From Apodemus sylvaticus (taxonomy: Eukaryota; Chordata; Mammalia; Rodentia; Muridae): a stretch of DNA of 64,000 bases. The translations under genes and the position numbers were made by a program. Of this stretch, positions 56,959 to 64,000 are shown piece by piece (the first letter of the stretch is position 1; every line of letters starts with the position of its first letter). The notes under the pieces were generated by a model. The model worked only from the letters and a program-made list of their open reading frames with translations, was not told the origin of the DNA and searched no databases. The stretch spans positions 30,942,039 to 31,006,038 of the forward strand of contig NC_067488.1 in the NCBI RefSeq assembly GCF_947179515.1, given 5' to 3'.

Positions 56959-57705
56959 TCTTTTTCTTTTTTCTTTTTTCTTTTTTTTTATTCAATATAT
57001 TCTTTATTTACATTTCAAATGATTTCCCCTTTCCTGGATCCCCCATCCACAGAAGTCCCATAAGCCCTCTTCTCTCCCCCTGTTCCCCCATCTACCCCTA
57101 ACTACTTCCCTGTTCTGGTATTCCCCTACACTGGTGCACTGAGCCTTTCTAGAACCAGGGGCCACTCCTTCTTTCTTCTTGGACATCATTTGATATGTGA
57201 ATTGTGTCTTGAGTATTCCAAGCTTCGAGGCTAATATCTGCTTATCAGTGAGTGCATACTTTGAGTGTTCTTTTGAGACTGGGTTACCTCACTTAGGATG
57301 ATGTTCTCCAGCTCCATCCATTTGTTTAAGAATTTCATGAATTCATTGTTTTTAATGGCTGAATAGTACTCCATTGTGTATATATACCACATGTTTTTTA
57401 TTCATTTCTCCGTTGAGAGACATCTGGGTTCTTTCCAGCTTCTGGCTATTATAAATAGGGCTGCTATGAACATAGTGGAACATGTATCCTTATTACATGC
57501 TGGGGAATCCTCTGGGTATATGCAGGGTCCACCAGAAGTGTCATGCCCAGTTTTCTGAGGAACCGCCAAACTGATTTCCAGAGTGGTTGTACCAGCTTGC
57601 AATCCTACCAGCAGTGGAGGAGTGTTTATCGTTCTCCATATCCTTGTTAACACCTGCTGTCTCCTGAGTTTTTAATCTTAACTATTCTGACTTGTGTGAG
57701 GTGAA
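56959..57705 (-). mobile_element. LINE-1 3' end with 14-bp target-site duplication
   Basis: A 5'-truncated LINE-1 on the - strand: CT-rich/T tail at 56959-57000, compact 3' UTR, and the ORF2 C-terminus up to the truncation at 57705. The perfect repeat CAGTATTTATTTTT lies at 56945-56958 and 57706-57719. Relative to the copy at 22.5-25.1 kb it has an internal loss of about 15-20 bp near 57525 and several frame breaks, so it is a little older. It has a compact 3' UTR like the young family. Confidence 0.93.
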
Positions 57706-57770
57706 CAGTATTTATTTTTATGAAATAAAAGATGAGACTATTTATATAGATGATCTATTCAACTCTTTCT

Positions 57771-57900
57771 GCATTTTTTTTTTTTTTTTGTAATACTGTG
57801 GCAGGCTCTAACTATGCAGCTCTGACTGACCTTTTGTTTTGAATATTTCCATCTCAGCCTCATGAGTATTTGGATGACAGGCATGTGCCACCAGGCTCTG
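57771..57900 (-). mobile_element. Diverged B1 SINE
   Basis: A T run (57773-57789) is followed by GGCAGGCTCTAACTATGCAGC, CATCTCAGCCTCATGAGTATTTGGATGACAGGCATGTGCCACC. This is the antisense of an old B1. Confidence 0.75.
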
Positions 57901-58151
57901 ATTATTTCTACCCTAAGAAATAATGTGGTTCTACATTGTGAATTTCCCAAGGAAAATCTATTCCATACTAATGTCTTAAGGACTCTAAGGAGAAACAAAA
58001 CCCATGTTCTTATGTACAGAAAGACATAATTTTCCTTTTATCTTGTAATATTGGAAGCACAGATGGAGAAAGGCTAGGTAGAGACACCAAATAGCTGTTT
58101 TTAAGACAGCAAAGTGACAAATTAATATGTATCAAAATACATATTGTATTT

Positions 58152-58186
58152 TATAAATATATATGTATATGTATGTATGTATACAT

Positions 58187-58236
<50 letters not shown>
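58152..58236. repeat. (TA)/(TATG)/(CA)/(AT)n microsatellite
   Basis: Mixed TATATG and TGTA units, a short CA run, then about 19 AT units form an almost palindromic AT-rich block. Confidence 0.96.
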
Positions 58237-58239
<3 letters not shown>

Positions 58240-58405
58240 AGGGAAGAATTAAGAAATCAAGCAAGATTGAGATTAAAATGCCTTACCACTGTGTTGGATA
58301 AGCTTCCCTTCTCATTTAAACAGACAATAACATGCAACTCAAACTACATGGCATGAATAAAATAATCCTAAAGAGACATCTTCACCCTTTTCTTTTGACT
58401 TTCAG

Positions 58406-58618
58406 ATTGATGAAACAGCAGAACCCAAGGAATTGTTTCATTATAAATCTTGTGATGGGATAAAAGGAAGGGCTGGTGCCACAGAGGAGGGGCTTGTCCC
58501 TAAGACCAAGTTTCACACAGTTCTGATTTGTGAGGCTACCTATAAGGAGAGGAGGCCCTGCAGATGGGACAGTGATGATGGGCAGGACCACACCTTACCA
58601 GGCACTACTTACATACAA
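58406..58618 (+). CDS. Candidate coding exon, 71 codons, phase 0-0, unrecognised
   Basis: A strong splice acceptor (TTTTCTTTTGACTTTCAG, ending 58405) precedes a 213-bp segment that is open in one frame and followed by a donor-like GTAACT at 58619-58624. The length is a multiple of three and the frame is whole at both ends, so skipping it would keep phase. The encoded 71 residues start IDETAEPKELFHY, include GIKGRAGATEEGLVPKTKFH and two cysteines, and end GTTYIQ. Composition is hydrophilic and mixed, unlike repeat-derived frames nearby. I do not recognise the protein and find no partner exon in the window. No repeat family is visible in it. The donor lacks the usual final G of the exon. It could be an exon of a gene whose other exons lie outside, a lost exon, or coincidence. 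Confidence 0.25.
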
Positions 58619-58869
58619 GTAACTCTTGCCTTATGTTTAAACATAAGCCTCATGTCACAGCCAACGATGGACTTGTAGAGGTGGGGTGTTACTAGATTTC
58701 TTTGTTATTCCCACTATGGCCACTTAGAATGAATTTCCTTTTTGCTTTTCACTATTGTATCTTTAAAGGGCCTACTGAAGACAGGTGACCTTAGAGATCC
58801 CAGGGCCCAGGTTCTGACCTGCACAACTCCAGTAACAAAACCACTTAGAGTGTCATCACTAGGACAGTC

Positions 58870-58995
58870 ACAATAAACAGTGTTCTTCCCATGCTTGTTG
58901 TACAACAGGCTCTGCTGTAAGCACCTCGTACAATCTCCTTTGGGTTTTATTGTGTCTCTTTGAAGTAGACTATAGTGTTGAGAATTTATGGGTGC
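58870..58995 (-). repeat. MIR SINE fragment
   Basis: CAACAGGCTCTGCTGTAAGCACCTCGTACAATCTCC and a diverged right part resemble the antisense MIR 3' half. Confidence 0.45.
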
Positions 58996-59144
58996 ATTTT
59001 CTCTATTGTATCTAAGTGACAAGATTTACCAAATCAATCTTGGGGTTCTGCCTCTTACAGTCCTTTCATCCCATCTTCCATGATTTTAGCTCTCATCCTT
59101 CATCAAAGAAACTTCTTTTTGTAACAGATGAAAACCCTTATGAA

Positions 59145-61191
59145 CACTATTGTTCTGTAGTATTGCTTGAGGTCAGGGATACTCATTTCCCCAGACTTTC
59201 TTTTGTTGCTGAGAATAGTTTTAGCTATCCTGGGTTTTTTGTTATTCCAGATGAATTTGATAATTGCTCTTTCTAACTCTGTGAAGAATTGAGTTGGGAT
59301 TTTGATGGGTATTGCATTGAATCTGTAGATTACTTTTGGCAAAATGGCCATTTTAACTATATTGATTCTACCGATCCATGAGCATGGGAGGTTTTCCCAT
59401 TTTTTGAGGTCTTCTTCCATTTCCTTCTTCAGAGTCTTGAAGTTCTTGTCATACAGATCTTTCACATGTTTGGTAAGAGTCACCCCAAGATACTTTATAC
59501 TGTTTGTGGCTATTGTGAAGGGGGTCATTTCCCTAATTTCTTTCTCAGCCTGCTTATCCTTTGAGTATAGGAAGGCCACTGATTTGCTTGAGTTGATTTT
59601 ATAACCTGCCACTTTGCTGAAGTTGTTTATCAGCTATAGGAGTTCTCTAGTGGAGTTTTTTGGGTCACTTAGGCAGACTATCATGTCGTCTGCAAATAAT
59701 GATAGTTTGACTTCTTCCTTTCCAATTTGTATCCCTTTGACCTCCTTATGTTGTCTAATTGCCTGAGCTAGCAGTGACAGGCAAGAGGATCAATGGAACA
59801 GGATTGAAGATCCAGAAATGAACCCACACACCTATGGCCACTTGATCCTCGACAAAAAGGCTGAAAACATCCAATGGAAAAAAGATAGCCTTTTCAACAA
59901 ATGGTGCTGGTTCAACTGGAGGTCAGCATGCAGAAGAATGCGAATTGATCCATCCTTGTGTCCTTGTACTAAGCTCAAATCCAAATGGATCAAGGACCTT
60001 CATATAAAGGCAGATACTCTGAAGCTAATAGAAAAGAAACTGGGGAAGACCCTTGAGGACATCGGTACAGGGAGAAAGTTTCTGAACAGAACACCAATAG
60101 CGTATGCTCTAAGAGCAAGAATTGACAAATGGGACCTCATAAAATTACAGAGTTTCTGTAAGGCAAAGGACACCATCAAGAGGACAGATCGGCAACCAAC
60201 AAATTGGGAAAAGATCTTCACCAATCCTACATCAGATAGAGGGCTAATATCCAATATATATAAAGAACTCAAGAAGTTAGACTCCAGAAAACCAAACAAC
60301 CCTATTAAATATGGGGTACAGAGTTAAACAAAGAATTCTCACCTGAAGAACTTCGGATGGCGGAGAAACATCTTAAAAAATGCTCAACTTCATTAGTCAT
60401 TAGGGAAATGCAAATCAAAACAACCCTGAGATTTCACCTTACACCAGTCAGAATGGCTAAGATTAAAATTCAGAAGACAGCAGGTGTTGGAGAGGGTGTG
60501 GAGAAAGAGGAACACTCCTCCACTGCTGGTGGAGTTGCAAATTGGTACAACCACTCTGGAAATCAGTCTGGCGGTTCCTCTGAAAACTGGGCACCTCACT
60601 TCCAGAAGATCCTGCTATACCACTCCTGGGCATATACCCAGAGGATTCCCCACCATGTAATAAGGATACACGCTCTACTATGTTTATAGCAGCCCTATTT
60701 ATAATTGCCAGATGCTGGAAAGAACCCAGGTATCCCTCAACAGAAGAGTGGATGCAAAAAAGGTGGTATATCTACACAGTGGAGTACTATTCAGCCATTA
60801 GAAACAATGAATTCATGAAATTCTTAGGCAAATGGATGGAGCTAGAGAACATCATACTAAGTGAGGTAACCCAGACTCAAAAGGTGAATCATGGTATGCA
60901 CTCATTAATAAGTGGATATTAACCTAGAAACCTGGAATACCCAAAACATAATCTACACATCAAATGAGGTACAAGAAGAAAGGAAGAGTGGCCCCTTGTT
61001 CTGGAAATACTCAGTGAAGTAGTATTCAGCAAAACCAGAACGGGGAAGTGGGAAGGGGTGGGTGGGAGGACAGGGGTAGAGAAGGGGCTTACGGGACTTT
61101 CGGGGAGTGGGGGGGGCTAGGAAAGGGGAAATCATTTGAAATGTAAATAAAAAATATATCGAATTTAAAAAAAAGAAAGAAAGAAAAAAAA
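59145..61191 (+). mobile_element. 5'-inverted (twin-primed) LINE-1 with perfect 15-bp duplication
   Basis: Two LINE-1 segments in opposite orientation form one insertion. The left part (59145-59771) is ORF2 sequence on the - strand. The right part (59772 to about 61164) is the following ORF2 sequence, compact 3' UTR and an A-rich tail (to 61191) on the + strand. The repeat GAAAACCCTTATGAA flanks the whole unit at 59130-59144 and 61192-61206. Aligned to the LINE-1 at 22.5-25.1 kb, the two parts are adjacent in the source with only about 21 bases missing between them. ORF2 is broken by the inversion and by single-base losses near 60310 and 60468. It cannot encode a functional protein. Confidence 0.97.
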
Positions 61192-61345
61192 GAAAACCCT
61201 TATGAAGAAGATAGATAACTAGTCAAAATGTAGAGAGGAAGTGACTATTATGGGCCGCTCAGCCCTAACTGATACCCCGTCATTGCAATTCCTACCTACA
61301 CTAAAGGTTCAGTTCAAGATTTTTCACCCACTGAATCTTTTTAAT

Positions 61346-61560
61346 TGTATTATTTATTTTTATGTATGTATTAGTATTTTGCCTGCGTGTGTGCACCACA
61401 TACATGCAATGTCCATGGAGACCAGAAGAGGGCTTCGGACCCCTTAGGATTAGATCGTTTTAAGCCAAGATGTATATGTGTGTGTGTGTGTGTGCTGGGA
61501 ATGGAGCCTGAGTCCTTGGAAGAATTGCCAGTGATTACTCACTAAGTCATCTCTTCATCT
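61346..61560 (-). mobile_element. B3 SINE
   Basis: The antisense B3 is readable: GCGTGTGTGCACCACATACATGC, GGAGACCAGAAGAGGGCTTCGGACCCC, GCTGGGAATGGAGCCTGAGTCC, TGGAAGAATTGCCAGTGATTAC and CTAAGTCATCTCTTC. A short TG run at 61478-61493 has grown inside it. Confidence 0.9.
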
Positions 61561-62250
61561 CCTTAACAGTGTAGTTTTGACCATCCATGTTATTGTTCTT
61601 TTCATATCTCCTTTAATTTAGTAAAAATTCCTCAATAGAAGTGTTTCAAAAAAACTAATGTGTATCAGTTGTGACAATTATTTAAAAGGTAATTCTAAGC
61701 TGTACTTTGGAAAGATGATGCACATTAATGTGCCTTCTTAGAACATCTGTCAAGTTTGGCGGTCACTCTTGTAGAAGGGACTCAGAGCTTGTTCCTGATT
61801 CACCTGCCAGTTGGAGGCTTTGACGACATATCTAGCAAGGCTTACAACAACTATATCTGAATGCAAACCCAACAAAAGTGAACTATCCTAACTCTAAGGA
61901 ACAAATGACAGAAAACTTCTATCTCTGCTTTGTCTCTTTGATTAACATAAGTGGCTAAGAAGGGTTGTTGATGAGGGGAGATCCCATTCTTCTAAAGGAG
62001 CTTATAGCATTGTACCGAGTGATTACCTAGCAGCACTTTGTATGTAGTGTAGTGGCCATATTTGTAGCTGAACTGGGAGTTGAATGCCCGTGGCGGTGGG
62101 CTACTGATAGCTTGCTTGTAACTATCCTTCCTAAGGATGAGTGCTCGCTCAGCTTGGTAAACACCACTGTAACCCACTGTTAGGCAAGTTTGTTTCACTA
62201 TAAAGCTCTGGTCTCCATCACATACTTTATATTTCAGTTAGTTTTGTTGT
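61561..62250. other. No recognised feature (about 690 bp)
   Basis: Open frames reach 68 codons (61992-62198, -) with no recognisable content. Confidence 0.5.
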
Positions 62251-62254
62251 TTTT

Positions 62255-62430
62255 GTTTGTTTGGTTTTTTTTTGCTCCAATTTTGGTTTTTGGGGTTGGT
62301 GGTTGGTTGTTTTTTGAGCTTTGGAACAGAATCTCATACTGCTACCCAGGCTGGCCTTGAGATTGGAATGATCTTCTTGCCTCACTCAGGCTCCTGAGTT
62401 CCTGGACTATGAGTATAAGTATAGCCCATG
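62255..62430 (-). mobile_element. B1-type SINE, diverged, with GT-rich tail
   Basis: A T/G-rich tail (TTTTGTTTGTTTGG) leads to GAACAGAATCTCATACTGCTACCCAGGCTGGCCTTGAG, CTTGCCTCACTCAGGCTCCTGAG and CTATGAGTATAAGTATAGCCC. It is the antisense of an old B1. Confidence 0.75.
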
Positions 62431-62568
62431 CAGCTCACACATATTCTATCACACTTAGCAGAGGACAAATGTAAAATAAAAAAAGCTGTGAGCAAAGTGG
62501 GCAATCTAGGAAGCAGATTGAAGCAGCTGTCTCAGCTTACTCGGTGTGGAGTAAAGAGTATTTCTGCT

Positions 62569-62697
62569 GGATGGATGGATGGATGGAAGGATGGATGGAT
62601 GGATGGGTGGGTGGGTGGGTGGATGGATGGATAGATGGATGAATGGATGGATGGATGGATGGGTGGGTGGGTCGATGGGTGGGTGGATGGATGGATG
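62569..62697. repeat. (GGAT)n/(GGGT)n tetranucleotide repeat
   Basis: About 32 tetranucleotide units alternate in blocks of GGAT and GGGT. The open frame through it (Gly/Trp/Met/Asp repeats) is a repeat product. Confidence 0.97.
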
Positions 62698-63144
62698 AGT
62701 GCGTGAAAAACAGGGAAAAAACCTGGTTTCTAACTGTGTCTTCTACTCAAGGTAGCTGGAAGTTTGAATCCCTCAGTGGAGAGAAATCCTGGAGTAAGAG
62801 AGTAATGTACAGAAGTCTAGAGGGCATAAAGAGAGCAGGGAGGTGAGGTAGCCTACGGCTCTCCACCTGGGCCCTGCTTTTCTGTGGTTCTTAGTTTCTC
62901 TCCTTCTTCTTGTTTGTATAACGTACTATCCCAGTGGAGATGTTGTATTTGCCTATTCAAGGAAGATGAGTGCTTTAGCAAAAGAAACCAGAAGGTTTAA
63001 CTTTCAGAAGCCCTGTTGCCCTACCCTCTTTTGCTCTTGGTAGGCTTTCCTTACTCTTGTCTTTCATAAACAGGGAACTTGCTGGTGGGTTGGAGTTCAT
63101 CCCTAGTGAGCAGTAAATGCTCACTAGTGAGTGTTTACATGATC

Positions 63145-63290
63145 TTGTTTTTTTCAAGATAGGCTTTCTGTGTGTTGTCCCTACTGTTCTGGAACTCACT
63201 CTAGAGATTGGTTGGCCTCTAACTCAAGAGATCTGCCTGCCTCTGCCTCTCAAGTGCTAGGATGAAAGATGGACCAGTATCACTGCCTGG
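63145..63290 (-). mobile_element. B1 SINE
   Basis: TTTTTTTCAAGATAGGCTTTCTGTG, CTGTTCTGGAACTCACTC, GGTTGGCCTCTAACTCAAGAGATCTGCCTGCCTCTGCCTC and AAGTGCTAGGATGAAAG form an antisense B1. Confidence 0.92.
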
Positions 63291-63589
63291 CGGTTTGCAT
63301 GTCTTACCTACTGCTGTTCTTGTTATGATGGAGGGATGATGAGAGCTAGGCAGAATACTGAAGTTGGTGATATTGAGGAAGTACAACCAACAGCTTAAAG
63401 TCTGCTTGACTTGGTGATTCATCTAGGATGCCTCTGTCTCAGAACATATCTCTCCATTTCACAACTGAAAGTTTTGGTTTTTGCATTTGCAGTGGATTGT
63501 GCTGCTTCAAGACAGGGTTTATTTTGAAAACCAGCTAAGTTGAGGAATTGCCTTGGGTATCTTTCGATGTATGACTGGGTAAAGAAAAT

Positions 63590-64000
<411 letters not shown>

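Noticed and set aside
62569..62697. A CRISPR-like or VNTR array
   Set aside because: The units are four bases with no spacers, and the genome is mammalian. No repeat-spacer structure exists anywhere in the window.
62428..62846. A Gly/Trp/Met/Asp repeat protein
   Set aside because: It is the translation of the GGAT/GGGT microsatellite.

Overview
The window looks like an intergenic or intronic stretch of a murine rodent nuclear genome. It is AT-rich and dominated by interspersed repeats. The lineage call rests on rodent-specific families readable in the sequence: B1, B2, B3, B4-like and ID-like SINEs, MaLR LTRs of the MT and ORR1 types, two copies of the rodent hAT element URR1, Lx-type LINE-1 3' ends, and a younger LINE-1 family whose ORF2 is related to, but by memory not identical with, those of house mouse and brown rat. 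A murine genus other than Mus or Rattus is possible; this is inference from remembered consensus sequences.

Layout. 1-3.74 kb: two older LINE-1 copies in tandem on +, the second carrying a B2. 3.87-4.39 kb: a processed pseudogene of ribosomal protein L27a. 5-9.3 kb: an old LTR, a CT-rich tract and diverged LINE-1 pieces. 9.9-12 kb: three young-type LINE-1 3' ends on the - strand and a TCC microsatellite. 12.3-20.2 kb: URR1, two oppositely oriented MT LTRs, a Tigger-like fossil and several SINEs. 22.1-25.7 kb: an ORR1 LTR next to a 5'-truncated LINE-1 whose ORF2 is open from its truncation point to its stop, then older LINE-1 ends. 26.8-36.6 kb: MIR and L2 fossils, an MT LTR split by a LINE-1, and an L1M fossil apparently split by an Lx copy. 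36.6-53 kb: mostly sequence I cannot assign, with scattered MIR, L2, B1 and MaLR pieces, microsatellites, and a B1 inserted in the end of a URR1. 53.4-64 kb: a hAT fossil, L1M pieces, one LINE-1 with clear target-site duplications, a 5'-inverted LINE-1 with a perfect 15-bp duplication, SINEs and long microsatellites.

No intact gene, RNA gene, CRISPR array, operon or novel multi-gene system is visible. The best non-repeat candidate is a 213-bp phase-0 open segment at 58406-58618 with a strong splice acceptor before it and a GT after it. A second, weaker open frame is at 55474-55728. I recognise neither. The interest otherwise lies in the history of retrotransposition: nested insertions that order families in time, a twin-priming inversion, and a LINE-1 family with a short 3' UTR.

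All family names were assigned by reading against remembered consensus sequences, not by a search. Boundaries without a stated duplication are accurate only to about 10-50 bp.
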